Shown here piece by piece: positions 53,302 to 63,345 of a stretch of 64,000 nucleotides of DNA. Numbering within the stretch: the stretch's first letter is position 1; the number at the start of each line of letters is the position of its first letter. The notes below the pieces were generated by a model. That model did not search any database. It was not told where the DNA came from and worked only from the letters and a program-made list of their open reading frames with translations. A program made the translations under genes and the position numbers. The stretch spans positions 124,001-188,000 of the forward strand of contig CAWCKR010000003.1 in NCBI GenBank assembly GCA_963796205.1, given 5' to 3'. Source of the DNA: DATFTE01 sp963796205. Its GTDB lineage: Bacteria > Acidobacteriota > Terriglobia > Terriglobales > Acidobacteriaceae.

Positions 53302-55014
53302 ATGAATATTTGGACTTCGTGGTTGTCTTTGCTGATTATCTCTCTTATGGTTCCTCTTTCTTCAGCCCAGAAAACTCATCGATCGATGTCAGGCAGCGCT
53401 GCGAAGGGCGCGGTCACCTCGGGCCTGACGGTAGCGCCCGACCTGTCGGAACGTTTGGCCAAGTGGCGCCGCGTCCGCATGCCCTTTGATTCGAAGGGAC
53501 TCAGCGCGCGCGAAGTGAAGATGGTCAACAAATTAGTGGACGCTTCGCTTTACCTGGAAGAAATATTCTGGCGACAAAGCGATCCTGAAGGATTGTCCCT
53601 CTACCAGTCGCTGGCGGGGAGCACCAGTTCAAAAGATGAGATGTTGAGAAAATATCTCTGGATCAATGGCTCGCGTTACGATCTGCTTGATGAGAACAAG
53701 CCATTCGTCGGAACTACGCCGATGTATCCGGGGCGTGGATTTTATCCTCACGGGCTGACGCAGAAGCAGATTGAGGAGTACGTCAAACAACATCCCGAGA
53801 AGAAAGACGAGATCTACAGCTCGACCTCCGTGGTTCGCTGGCACAACGATCAGCTGGTAGGCTTGCCCTATCACATCGCCTACCGCTCGTTTCTGGAACC
53901 GGCAGCCAAAGCTCTGCGAGAGGCCGCCGAGCTCAGTAGCGATCCGGCCTTCGCAAACTTCCTCCGGTTACGCGCGGATGCGTTGCTGACCGACGACTAT
54001 TTCAAGAGCGACCTTGCCTGGGTCGATCTAAAAAATCCCAAGTTCGATGTCATTCTTGCCCCTTACGAGACCTATCTCGACGGTTTGCTTGGAGTGAAAG
54101 GCTCTTACGGCTCAGCGGTCCTTATTCGCAATCAAGAAGAGAGCAAGAAGCTCGAGCTGTTTGAGAAGTACGTGCCTGAGATTCAGGACGCGTTGCCGCT
54201 GGCTCCCGAAGACCGCCCGTCGAAACACGGTCTGGAAACTCCCATGGAAGTGATGGACGCTCCTTACCGCGCGGGCGACTTGCGCCACGGCTACCAGGCA
54301 GTCGCCGACAATTTGCCCAACGATCCGCGGGTGCATGAACAGAAGGGCAGCAAGAAGATATTCTTCAAGAACTTCATGGATGCGCGGGTGAACTACGTTA
54401 TCGTTCCCCTGGCCCAGTACGTGATGCGTCCCGAACAGGCTGCCAAGGTTACTGGAGACGGCTATCTGCTGGGAACGATCATGCACGAGATGGCGCATGG
54501 CTTGGGCCCCGCTTTTGCGCGTACTTCAGGCGGGAAGGTCAGCATCCGCGAAGCCATTGGCCCGGCGTTCAGCGGCTTAGAAGAAGCCAAAGCCGATGCC
54601 GTGGGTATGTTTGGATTGAAGTGGCTGGTGGATCACGGCGCCATTCCCAAAGAAAAGCTGGAAGAGTTCTACGCCTCTTATGTCGGCGGGCTTTTCCGCA
54701 CGGTGCGCTTCGGAATCGGGGAGGCCCACGGACAAGCAGAGATGATGGAGTTTAACTATCTGGTCGAGCGCGGCGCGTTGAAGCGGGAAGCGTCGGGGAA
54801 GTATGTGATCAGCTACGATGCCATGCCAGACGCGGTCGCCGCCCTGGCGAAAGAACTTCTCGACATCGAAGCGAAAGGCGACCGTCAGCGTGCCGAAGAC
54901 TGGTTCAAGAAGTACGATGTCATGCCGGAAGAGTTGAAAGCCTCGCTGAAAACGGCATCCAGCGTGCCGGTGGATGTGGACCCGATCTTCTCGTTCAAAG
55001 AACGAGTGCGATAA
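53302..55014 (+). CDS. Secreted M49-like (dipeptidyl-peptidase III family) metallopeptidase
   Basis: 570 residues with a signal peptide (about 1-23, 'LLIISLMVPLSSAQ'). The zinc site reads 'TIMHEMAHGLGPAF' (about 391-404). A second motif, 'FSGLEEAKADAVGMFGLKW', provides a further glutamate about 30 residues later. This spacing and the surrounding text match bacterial M49-like peptidases, whose classical motif HEXXGH is here HEMAHG. It probably removes dipeptides from oligopeptides outside the cytoplasm. AAGG lies 3 bases before the ATG. It converges with mqnD. Confidence 0.8.
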   Translation: MNIWTSWLSLLIISLMVPLSSAQKTHRSMSGSAAKGAVTSGLTVAPDLSERLAKWRRVRMPFDSKGLSAREVKMVNKLVDASLYLEEIFWRQSDPEGLSLYQSLAGSTSSKDEMLRKYLWINGSRYDLLDENKPFVGTTPMYPGRGFYPHGLTQKQIEEYVKQHPEKKDEIYSSTSVVRWHNDQLVGLPYHIAYRSFLEPAAKALREAAELSSDPAFANFLRLRADALLTDDYFKSDLAWVDLKNPKFDVILAPYETYLDGLLGVKGSYGSAVLIRNQEESKKLELFEKYVPEIQDALPLAPEDRPSKHGLETPMEVMDAPYRAGDLRHGYQAVADNLPNDPRVHEQKGSKKIFFKNFMDARVNYVIVPLAQYVMRPEQAAKVTGDGYLLGTIMHEMAHGLGPAFARTSGGKVSIREAIGPAFSGLEEAKADAVGMFGLKWLVDHGAIPKEKLEEFYASYVGGLFRTVRFGIGEAHGQAEMMEFNYLVERGALKREASGKYVISYDAMPDAVAALAKELLDIEAKGDRQRAEDWFKKYDVMPEELKASLKTASSVPVDVDPIFSFKERVR

Positions 55015-55022
55015 GCCGAAAA

Positions 55023-55913
55023 CTATTCTACAAAGTCGACCTTGGCTTCGAACGGGATGATGCCCGCCTTGTGTCCCATGTCGAGCAGGCGCCGCACGGC
55101 TTCGCGGCCATCGGGTCCATAGTCGAGCGTGCGCTCGTTCACATACATCCCGACGAACTTGTCAGCGAGTTGTGTATCGAGGTCGCGGGCAAACTGCATC
55201 GCATAAGCGAGCGCTTCCTCACGATGATCGAGCCCATATTGAATACTTTCGCGCAAAGCCGCGCCAACACTCGACATCAACTCTGGGCCCAGGCTGCGCC
55301 GGATGGCGTTCCCACCTAAAGGAAGAGGCAGCCCGGTCACCTGGTGCCACCATTTGCCCAGATCCACGATGCGGTACAGCCCTGACTTCGCATAAGTCAG
55401 CTGGCCTTCGTGGATGATCAGCCCTGCTTCGTATCTGCCTTCGAGCACTTGCGGAATGATCTGATCGAACGGCACAACTTCGGTTTCAATCCCGGGGGCA
55501 AAGAGCTTTAGTGCCAGGTACGCGGTAGTGAGCGTTCCCGGGACGGCTATGCGCTTCCTCTTGATGTCATCAAGCGAAAACGCCCGGGTGGAGATGACCA
55601 TGGGCCCATAAGCGTCGCCCACGCTGCCTCCACTGGTAAGCAGCGCGTAAGTGCTCTGGATATATGGATAGGCGTGAAACGAAATCGCCGTCACGTCGTA
55701 CGTGCCGTTGCCTTCACGCGCTTTGCGGTTCAGGGTCTCGATGTCGCAGAGCGTATGCGTGAAACGCAGTCCCGGAACGCGAACCTTGTTGGTGGCCAAT
55801 CCGTAAAACATGAACGCGTCATCGGAATCGGGGCTGTGCGCAATGGAAATTTCGCGCACCTGCGAACTGGTCGATGAAGAGAGTTCCGGGGACGCCGTGT
55901 CCATCCTGCTCAT
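55023..55913 (-). CDS. mqnD: 1,4-dihydroxy-6-naphthoate synthase MqnD
   Basis: Converts cyclic dehypoxanthine futalosine to 1,4-dihydroxy-6-naphthoate in the futalosine route to menaquinone. The 296 residues show the periplasmic-binding-protein-like fold of the family: 'IAHSPDSDDAFMFYGL' (about 28-43), 'TAISFHAYPYIQSTYALLTSG' (about 92-112), 'GLIIHEGQLTYAKSGLYRIVDLG' across about 191-213. I start it at the ATG at 55913, which follows the bioY stop by 2 bases; a longer reading would run into bioY. mqnC and mqnA lie 6-8 kb away on the same strand. mqnB is not in the window. Confidence 0.92.
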   Translation of the reverse strand: MSRMDTASPELSSSTSSQVREISIAHSPDSDDAFMFYGLATNKVRVPGLRFTHTLCDIETLNRKAREGNGTYDVTAISFHAYPYIQSTYALLTSGGSVGDAYGPMVISTRAFSLDDIKRKRIAVPGTLTTAYLALKLFAPGIETEVVPFDQIIPQVLEGRYEAGLIIHEGQLTYAKSGLYRIVDLGKWWHQVTGLPLPLGGNAIRRSLGPELMSSVGAALRESIQYGLDHREEALAYAMQFARDLDTQLADKFVGMYVNERTLDYGPDGREAVRRLLDMGHKAGIIPFEAKVDFVE

Positions 55914-55915
55914 GA

Positions 55916-56488
55916 CTAAACCTTTCGAGCGCGCTGCCAGCCGGAAACGATCCCGGAGGCCAGCATGATCTTGATAATTTCTCCGAATACGAACCAGTAG
56001 AGCCCGAAGCGAAGAGTGGTGGTGAGCGAGTGCGTCAGAACGTACAACCACGAAAGCCCGCCGGCAAACAGCAGAATCTCAGCCAATGTAGAAGCCATGG
56101 CGGCCCGGGCGAAGGTTCGCTTGCCATTCTCGAACATCCATCCCGCCAGCGCGGCGACGAACGGATAGGCCAGCAAGAAGCCGCCCGTCGGCCCCAGCAA
56201 TTGGGCGATCCCACCGGGACCGGCCGGGCTGAATACCGGCATACCAGACGCGCCCTCAATCAAATACAGAACCAGTGCCGCGAAAGCGCGGCGACGGCCG
56301 AGCGCCAATCCAACCAGCAACACGCCGAAGTTCTGCAAGGTCAACGGAACCGGAGTAAAAGGAAGCGGCAATGTTATGCGGGCGCACAGCGCGACGACCA
56401 GGCTGGCTCCCACTACCAGCGAAACCTGGCGCACCGCTTCGAATGCGGGATGATGCGTATCAAGTGCCTGAACATTCAGTCTGGCCAT
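55916..56488 (-). CDS. bioY: Biotin transporter substrate-binding protein BioY
   Basis: S component of an ECF-type biotin uptake system, 190 residues, five to six membrane helices. Typical text includes 'ALCARITLPLPFTPVPLTLQNF' near residues 35-55 and 'GPTGGFLLAYPFVAALAGW' (about 97-115). The ATG at 56488 has GGAGG 6 bases upstream; an earlier in-frame start at 56542 would add a poorly supported segment. No EcfA/EcfT genes are adjacent, so it works alone or with a shared module. mqnD follows after 2 bases, so the pair is co-transcribed. Confidence 0.9.
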   Translation of the reverse strand: MARLNVQALDTHHPAFEAVRQVSLVVGASLVVALCARITLPLPFTPVPLTLQNFGVLLVGLALGRRRAFAALVLYLIEGASGMPVFSPAGPGGIAQLLGPTGGFLLAYPFVAALAGWMFENGKRTFARAAMASTLAEILLFAGGLSWLYVLTHSLTTTLRFGLYWFVFGEIIKIMLASGIVSGWQRARKV

Positions 56489-56507
56489 ATAAGTCCTCCA
56501 ACCCGAA

Positions 56508-56660
56508 CTAGGAAACTCCGCCTGAGTCTTGATCGTGCTCAAGGCTCTCCTGGGAAGCAGCGTCAGGCTTCATGTGGCGGCGAACACGAAGAAAGAATGC
56601 GATTCCCACCCAGAACACGAGTCCCGTGCTCACGGCCAGGATCAGGAACCACCAGATCAT
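56508..56660 (-). CDS. 50-residue membrane peptide upstream of bioY
   Basis: Small gene starting 'MIWWFLILAVSTGLVFWVG', a single strong membrane helix, followed by a basic turn 'FLRVRRHMK' and an acidic, soluble tail. The stop codon is 19 bases before the bioY start, so it may be the first gene of a bioY-mqnD operon. The ribosome-binding site is poor, and a GTG six bases earlier is an alternative start. No family was recognised. Confidence 0.4.
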   Translation of the reverse strand: MIWWFLILAVSTGLVFWVGIAFFLRVRRHMKPDAASQESLEHDQDSGGVS

Positions 56661-56716
56661 CCGCACGATGCTCTAGCATACCAAATGCGTCGTGGAGCGC
56701 GGTGACGTACGACACA

Positions 56717-58059
56717 TTACGGATGGGAAGCCATTTCGCGCTCGACTTCTTCAGCGGTGTGGGGAAGCGCGGCCGTCAGATTGATCAACTTCCCGCTGCT
56801 GTCCACATAAACGATGTCTTCGATGCGAACGCCCAGCTTTTCCTCGGGAATGTAAATCCCTGGCTCGACGGTGAAAACCGTTCCGGGCCCCACGGGAACG
56901 TCATAGTCCCCTTCATCGTGAACATTCAATCCGACGTAGTGGGACAGGCCATGAATAAAATATTTTCCCAGAGGCTGCCCGTGCAGGTCTTTGCCGTGCG
57001 AGTTGATGTAGTTGTAGGCGACGTCGTAGAGCGAGTCCTGCAGGTTCCGGCGTAGCCGCGACTTTCCCGACTGGAACGCCGCGATGGCCGCCTGCTGTGC
57101 GCCCAGCACGATGTTGTAAATCTCCCGCTGACGATCGGTGAATTTGCCGCGTCGCCGGCAAGGTGCGGGTGATGTCAGAGGCATACATGGAATATTCGCC
57201 AGCGGCGTCGATCACGACAAGATCACCAGATTGGATGGTCCCGTCGTCGTCCGAGTAATGGAGAATCGTCGAGTTGATGCCCGATCCCACGATGGGCGCG
57301 TAGGCGGGCCGCTCACAGCCGCGCTTTCCCCATTCGTACTGCAGCAAAGCTGAGATTTCCCGCTCCGTAATTCCCGGCTTCATCGCGTGCATCGCCGCCA
57401 AGTGAGCTGCCATCGACGCGTTCGTGGCCTTGCGGATCAGTTCGATCTCGCCCGAATCTTTGTACATCCTCAGAGTCGCCAGCAGCGGACGCACATCCTG
57501 ATAAGAAACCGCCAACGGGAATGCGTTGGCCCGTTTCAGCCATTCCAGCGGAAGGGTTGAAGCGCGAGTTCTCGCCAGAGGAACGAACGTCGGTGTACAC
57601 CGTTGCGCGGCCTTGCGGAAACAGATGGACTAATTCTGTCCGCAGCTCATCGAGCACTTCGACGCGATCGAATCCGGTGATCTTTGGAGCGTCGGGATTC
57701 TCCGGGCCCAGCTTCGCTCCCGTCCACTTTTCCTGAGAAACATTGTGCGCAGGTAAAAAGAGGATCTCGGTGTAAGGGCGGGCGGGGACTTGATCCTTCG
57801 CAGGCGTAGCCGCGGCGATCAGCAGCGCAGCGCCAGGCTCTTTCCACCCCGTGAGATAGAAAAAATTATCGTCCTGGCGAAAGCCGTAAAGATCATCCGG
57901 TCCATCGGCCTCGACGGGAGCGAAAAGCAGCACCACGCCACCATCGGTCTTGCCGGCTACCGCCTGACGCCGAGCCCGATAGTCAGCGTTCGGCTGCCGA
58001 TCCAGGGCGAAGCTGAATTGCGGGAGCAGCAACAGCAGTACGATGACGAGCTTGCGCAT
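56717..58059 (-). CDS. Secreted Xaa-Pro aminopeptidase-like M24 peptidase (two frameshifts)
   Basis: M24B metallopeptidase of about 447 residues that removes N-terminal residues before proline. A signal peptide (about 1-18) implies export. The N-terminal domain has 'FRQDDNFFYLTGWKEPGAALLI'-like text at about 60-80. The catalytic 'pita-bread' domain keeps its metal ligands: the Asp pair in 'VVIDAAGEYSMYASDITRTL', His in 'GLSHYVGLNVHD', and Glu in 'VEPGIYIPE' and 'GVRIEDIVYV'. Frames change near 57545-57555 and 57145-57165; all motifs are intact apart from that. The start comes 2 bases after the stop of the GT2 gene. Confidence 0.82.
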
Positions 58060-58061
58060 GC

Positions 58062-59654
58062 TTAAACCCCAACGGGAAATGGCTTGGTGTGATTTTCCGT
58101 GCTTAGCGAGAGCCCACTGAATCTACCTTGCAGCAGCGACATCAGACCCGTGTACCAGTAGCCCACGACGAACAGAAGCAAGAACGGCACAGTCAGAAAG
58201 TTCTCATTGTCGATGGCGTAATACACAGTCAGGGCGAAGTAGGTACCGATCAGCAACTCGACCCACGGAACCCATCCCAGGCGCTTGCGATACTTGGCAG
58301 CGGCTACTTTGTCTTTCTTGGTCTCCACGCGAAACTTCGGAGTCCGCGCAAACGGCGTCTGTTTTCCCACCAGGGCTTCAAGAACTGCGCGGGTATTGGT
58401 AACGGTCAGTCCAATCCCCAAAGCCATCAGGAAAGGCAAGTAGAGCAGCGCACGGTACCAGGTCTTAGGAAACAGCTCCCGCTGCGATACCAGGTAAAAG
58501 CTCGAAATCGAAAACGTGGAAGCCATGAACAGCGGCAGGTCGATGTACAGCATCTGAAACCATCCCTGGTAAAAGCGGATGATCATCGCCGGCAGCAACA
58601 GCACCGAGAGCACAATCATTAAGGGATAGCTCAGGTTGGCCGTGAGGTGATACCAGGCTTCGAGCTTCACATGGAACGATTCGTCGCTCTTAAGCACGCG
58701 CGGCAGTATCTTCTTGCTGGTCTGGATGAGTCCCTTGGCCCAGCGTGCCTGTTGCGTCTTGAAAGCCGTCATCTCGACCGGCAATTCGGCCGGGCACTCG
58801 ACATCCTGCAGGTAGATAAACTTCCAACCCTTCAACTGCGCGCGATACGAGAGATCGGTGTCTTCAGTCAGCGTGTCGTGCTGCCAGCCTCCGGCTTCTT
58901 CAATGGCTGTGCGCCGCCAGAGTCCCGCCGTGCCATTGAAATTGAAGAAGACGTTGCTGCGCGCCCGCCCTGAGTGCTCGAGCACGAAATGCCCGTCCAG
59001 CAATATCGCTTCGACTTCGGTAAGGAAAGAATAGTTGCGATTGATGTGCGTCCAGCGCGTTTGCACCATCCCGATCTTGGGCTCGGTGAAGTGATGGATG
59101 GTTCGCAGCAGGAAGTCTTCCGGAGGAACGAAGTCGGCGTCAAAGATCGCAATGAACTCGCCCTTCGAGGTCTTCATCCCATCCTGCAGGGCGCCCGCCT
59201 TGAAGCCTTCGCGGTTGGTGCGATGGTGATAGGAGATCGGAAAACCCTTAGCCGCATAATGCTCGACCAGGCCACGCGCGACCGCTACCGTCTCATCGGT
59301 CGAGTCATCGAGGACCTGGACATCTAACTTGTCCAGCGGATACTGCAGCCGGCAGATCGCATCCAGCAGCCGCTCGATTACGAACTGCTCGTTGAAAATG
59401 GGAAGCTGCACCGTAACTCGCGGCAAATCCTCGAACCTCTTCGCTGGTTCGGTCGTCCGGTTCTTCTTGTTCTTGTAGTAGAGGTACACCAGTACGTAGC
59501 GGTGCATGCCGTACGACGCCAAAAGAATCAGAACAATGAAGTAGGGAATCAGCAGCGCCGTATCGAACGCATTCGCGTGATAGAGCCCCTGAAAGGTCTT
59601 ATCGAGAAAATGCTGGCGGAGATACTGTCCCAAACCGCGCGAGACCGCTATCAC
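58062..59654 (-). CDS. Cellulose-synthase-like GT2 glycosyltransferase
   Basis: Processive-type membrane glycosyltransferase of 530 residues. An N-terminal helix (about 32-55) precedes the GT-A domain with 'VQLPIFNEQFVIERLLDAIC', 'VLDDSTDET' (first Asp), 'IAIFDADFVPPEDF' (DxD), 'TLTEDTDLSYR' (TED) and 'QQARWAKGL' (QxxRW). Four to five C-terminal helices follow. It belongs to the CESA-like group making beta-linked polymers or glycolipids; the product is unknown and no BcsB- or exporter-like gene is nearby. It starts with GTG at 59654. It is followed after 2 bases by the M24 peptidase gene. Confidence 0.88.
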   Translation of the reverse strand: MIAVSRGLGQYLRQHFLDKTFQGLYHANAFDTALLIPYFIVLILLASYGMHRYVLVYLYYKNKKNRTTEPAKRFEDLPRVTVQLPIFNEQFVIERLLDAICRLQYPLDKLDVQVLDDSTDETVAVARGLVEHYAAKGFPISYHHRTNREGFKAGALQDGMKTSKGEFIAIFDADFVPPEDFLLRTIHHFTEPKIGMVQTRWTHINRNYSFLTEVEAILLDGHFVLEHSGRARSNVFFNFNGTAGLWRRTAIEEAGGWQHDTLTEDTDLSYRAQLKGWKFIYLQDVECPAELPVEMTAFKTQQARWAKGLIQTSKKILPRVLKSDESFHVKLEAWYHLTANLSYPLMIVLSVLLLPAMIIRFYQGWFQMLYIDLPLFMASTFSISSFYLVSQRELFPKTWYRALLYLPFLMALGIGLTVTNTRAVLEALVGKQTPFARTPKFRVETKKDKVAAAKYRKRLGWVPWVELLIGTYFALTVYYAIDNENFLTVPFLLLFVVGYWYTGLMSLLQGRFSGLSLSTENHTKPFPVGV

Positions 59655-59756
59655 GGCAAAGGGCGGAATGAATGGGCTGCTCAGCGATGCTCTCCTCTGG
59701 ACCGGTCAGAACGGGCAGTGTAAACAGTCATTGTAACTGAAGGGAAGCGTGGGTCG

Positions 59757-61438
59757 TCACGGTTCCTCCGCGCTCGGTGAAATCACCTTCACTTGCACGG
59801 TCTTCCGCCCATTTTCCTCCAGGCGAACGTTTTCACTCGAGCCTTCATAAGGCTTGAGGAACGCCGGATCGAAATAAGCTCCCTCCTCCACGCTCTCGAA
59901 GGCGAACACCGAATAACCGCCGGGAGTGACCCCCGTAAAGTTGAACCTTCCATGCTGATCGGTCACTGCTTTCTCGTAGAGTTCCAGACGTTCGCTTAGT
60001 TCTCCCGAGGGAACCGCGACGACGACCGCATCGGCAACTGGGTGACCTTCATTATCGATCGCCGTTCCATCCAGTTTCGCAGCGCCCGCGCCGATGAGCA
60101 CATCGATGGAATAGGTCCCACCGCCGCCAATCGTCAGCCCGGTATTGGTGACATCGCTAGACCCAGCCTTCACGGATTTCAGAAAAAAGTCCGGAATCTT
60201 AGTGGTGCCTTCCACCAGGACGCTATAGCTTCCCGCAGGAACATTCTTCAATTCGAACGTGCCGTCGCGCTTGACCTTCGCCAGTGTAGGACCGCTATCT
60301 TCCGTTCCCCCGAACATGCCGGCGGAGTCGCGGTCGGTAGAGCGAAAAAAGACCAGCAGCGATGAGAAATCCAGCGCGTGATTCCCGTCCAGGTGAATCT
60401 GCCCCCGCACCCGGCTTCCGGCGAGAGGGATAATCCTGACGTCGCCGATGTCATGATTCGTGACTTCCAGCGGCTGGTAAAAAGTCTGGCTGGCGCCGAC
60501 ACTGCCAATGACGGCGGCCAGCGTGTAGGAACCGGGGGCTACGTGCGACATCTCGAATTTGCCATCTTTGTCGGCCTGTGCCGCCGTGTACTCATTATTC
60601 GAGTCTTTCGGCCGCAACACCAGGAAGGCACCCACGCCTGTCCCAGGCGTAAAGTTCGCGATCATTCCCCGAACGTGAAACGTCGGGCTGCGAACCAGAT
60701 TGAAGTTCACGGGTGTCTCATCGCCAGCCCTCAGCTCGAGGAACGCGGCTTGGCTTCGGTCCGTCGTTCCGGGATAAAAAGTCGGAACATATGCAGTCTC
60801 CTGCTTCTTTGTCCCGGTTTTCGGGTCGGGTGTCGCGGCAGCGAGGTTCGAGAAATCGGGAGTGGGGCTCGCAACCACGAGGTAGCGGCCCGGCAACAGA
60901 TCCGGAATGCGGTACTCGCCCAGATCGTTGGTCGTGCTCGAAGCCGCGGTTTCCAGGTGGCGCTTTCCCAGTGTGTAGGCGTAACGGAGCACCGACACGT
61001 CAGTGCGCGGCATCGGATCGCCATCCTCGTCGATCACGGTGCCCACAACTACCGCGGCAGCAAGCATGCGCAGGACGACGTCCGAAATATCTTTTCCTGG
61101 ATCAAAGGAGAGTGCAGTTCCTGGAGAGCGTCGATTTCTCTTGTCGATTTCCACCAGCCCCGTGCGCTCGACGAAGGCGCGGTAGCGCCCCGGACGAATT
61201 CCCTCGATCTTGAAGTGGCCATCGACGTCGGTTGTGCCCGCGTAACTTCCAGCTTCGTCTTGTCCCTCGGCAATCAGTTGGACCTCGGCCTTCTTCACTG
61301 GCGCGCCACCGGGGTCCTTTACCACTTGACCTTCGAGGACGGAAGTCGGTGGATCCTTTGCTGTCGGGGAGGTTTGTCCCAAAGAGGGCAATCGTGATCA
61401 AGAGGAACAGAAATAGGCTAATTCCGAGGCGGCACCAT
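59757..61438 (-). CDS. Surface protein with repeated CarboxypepD_reg-like domains (two frameshifts at the N-terminus)
   Basis: About 560 residues made of four to five beta-sandwich repeats of the CarboxypepD_reg/CnaB kind, each with a 'DGHFKIEGIRPGRYRAFVE', 'LGEYRIPDLLPGRYLVV', 'DGKFEMSHVAPGSYTL' or 'HGRFNFTGVTPGGYSVF' stretch. The long frame starts only at a TTG at 61391 without a signal sequence. Upstream an ATG at 61438 with AGGAAGG and a perfect signal peptide ('SLFLFLLITIALFG') can be joined if one base is removed near 61418-61425 and one near 61376-61386. I therefore extend the gene to 61438; that part is inference. Confidence 0.75.
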
Positions 61439-61562
61439 CGCCTTCCTGGACCTCTGTCATCCCAAGCGGAGCAAAGCGAAGCCGCGCGGAGTCGACGGAC
61501 CCCGTGCCCGCTTGCGGTACCTGAGACGTCGAAAGGCATTTCTAAATGGGGGAGTGCGGGAA

Positions 61563-62610
61563 TTAGTTCAAGAAATATTGCCGGTACAGCGTATCCCGCT
61601 GCGCCGGCCGGAATCCGGCATCGCGGATAATCCTGCGCAACTCTTCTTCGGTCGTGCAATTGGTGACGCCAGCCGCTCGTACAACGTTCTCTTCCAGCAT
61701 CACCGAACCGACGTCATTTCCACCGAAGCGCAGGCCCATCTGGCAGACCTTCAATCCCTGCGTAACCCAGCTCGATTGCACGTTAAGGAAATTGGAAAGA
61801 TAGAGCCGCGCGATCGCTAATGTCTTGAGATACTCGACCGCCGTGGCTTCGTCCCAATGACGCCCGCCGAGCGCGGTGTTAGCCGGCTGAAAGCTCCACG
61901 GGATAAAAGCCGTAAATCCGCCTGTCTCTTCCTGCAGTTCGTAGAGCTTCTGGAAGTGGTTGATCCGGTTTTCGTAATTCTCGCCCACGCCGAACATCAT
62001 GGTCGCGGTGGTGCGCATGCCGAGTTGGTGCGCGGTGCGATGCACATTCAGCCAGTCTTCGGTCAGGCATTTCAGGCGTGCGATCTTGTAACGGACTTCA
62101 TCGTCCAGAATCTCCGCTCCGCCACCCGGAATCGAATCGAGCCCGGCATCGCGCAACCGCGCAATGGTGTCGCGAATCGGGAGCTGGCTGTATTCGGCGA
62201 TGGCAATAATCTCTGACGCCGAATAGCAGTGCAGGTGGACCTTGGGAAACCGTTGCCGGATGCCGCGCAGCATCTGCTCGTGCCAGTCGATCTTCAGATC
62301 CGGATGCAGTCCCCCCTGCATCAGCACGCCCGTCCCGCCCAGTTCCACCGTTTCGCGAATCTTGTCGTAGATGGTCTCGAAATCGAGGATGTAACCTTCT
62401 TTCGCCGCCGGTCCCTTTAGCGGGCGATAGAAGGCGCAGAAGGTGCAGTATTCGGTGCAAAAGTTGGTGTAATTAATATTGCGATCGATGATGTAGGTCA
62501 CCACGCCTTCGGGATGCAGTCTTGCGGCGCAGGGCATCGGCTTCCATGCCGATGCCGATCAGATCATCGGATCGGTAGAGATCGAGAGCTTGCTGTTTCG
62601 TAAGGGACAT
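61563..62610 (-). CDS. mqnC: Cyclic dehypoxanthinyl futalosine synthase MqnC (one frameshift)
   Basis: Radical-SAM enzyme that cyclises dehypoxanthine futalosine in menaquinone biosynthesis. About 349 residues. The iron-sulfur motif CxxxCxxC is clear in 'NFCTEYCTFCAFYRP'. Further family text is 'GGTGVLMQGGLHPDLKIDW', 'RDAGLDSIPGGGAEIL' and 'TATMMFGVGENYENRI'. The first 27 or so residues ('MSLTKQQALDLYRSDDLIG') are in a different frame from the rest; one base near 62518-62530 must be changed to give 'ALRRRLHPEGVVTYI'. It belongs with mqnA upstream (63.3 kb) and mqnD downstream (55.0 kb). Confidence 0.92.
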
Positions 62611-62674
62611 AGGGCAGTCACAATGACTAGTGACAATTCTAAAGGACCGAGGCGGGAGGCTCCAAACCGCCTGT

Positions 62675-63292
62675 TCACGCCTTCGCCGTGGCTCGATAGC
62701 GCAAATACTGCGACAAGGCGATCACTCCCCCCATCACCGACAGAGCGATCAGAACAAATAATGCCGGTTTGTAGTACTTCGAGAAGAAGCGGGTGATTGC
62801 GGTGCCGTAAAGCACTCCCAGTCCTGCCAGGACGGTAAAGCGGATCCCGCGCCCCAGTGCCAGCGCGCCCAGAAACTTCTTTCTCGAATATTGCATCGCT
62901 CCCGCCGCCAGCAGGAAGGGTACGATGGGAAAAGGCGGCGGCAGTATGGCCGGAACCGCGACCGCCCAGAATCCCCAACGTTCAAAACGTTGGTAGACCT
63001 TCTCGATGCGCCGCTTCCCGAATCGTCTTTCCAAGGCCCCCTTGCCGCCCTTTTGCGCCAGGCGATAGGTGATGTAGCCGCCTAGCACCGCGCCCGCAGT
63101 CGCCATTCCCGCGTAATAGAACCACAGGCTGCGATTGTGCGCCGATAGCCAGATCGTCAACACGTCCACGCTGCCCGGCATTGGGATCACTGAATTGTCA
63201 GCGATCCCCAGCGCAATCAACCCCGGGCCTCCTAAGTGATGAAGGCGCTTCGCCAGGGAAGTCGCTGCGATCAGGCAGAGCGGTATCCACAT
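62675..63292 (-). CDS. VTT/DedA-type membrane protein
   Basis: 205 residues with four to five membrane helices and the VTT ('SNARE-associated') region: 'GGPGLIALGIADNSVIPMPGS' around 23-43, 'GGYITYRLAQKGGKGALERRFG' around 75-96 and 'AVPAILPPPFPIVPFLLAAGA' around 115-135. DedA/VTT proteins are proposed lipid scramblases or transporters. The ATG at 63292 is chosen because upstream sequence belongs to the mqnA spacer. It lies between mqnA and mqnC on the same strand, so it may be co-transcribed with menaquinone genes. Confidence 0.8.
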   Translation of the reverse strand: MWIPLCLIAATSLAKRLHHLGGPGLIALGIADNSVIPMPGSVDVLTIWLSAHNRSLWFYYAGMATAGAVLGGYITYRLAQKGGKGALERRFGKRRIEKVYQRFERWGFWAVAVPAILPPPFPIVPFLLAAGAMQYSRKKFLGALALGRGIRFTVLAGLGVLYGTAITRFFSKYYKPALFVLIALSVMGGVIALSQYLRYRATAKA

Positions 63293-63345
63293 GTGGGGTT
63301 TTAGAGACTCACTTTCCCATCGAGGTGGTCCAGTAAAGAGTGTTT

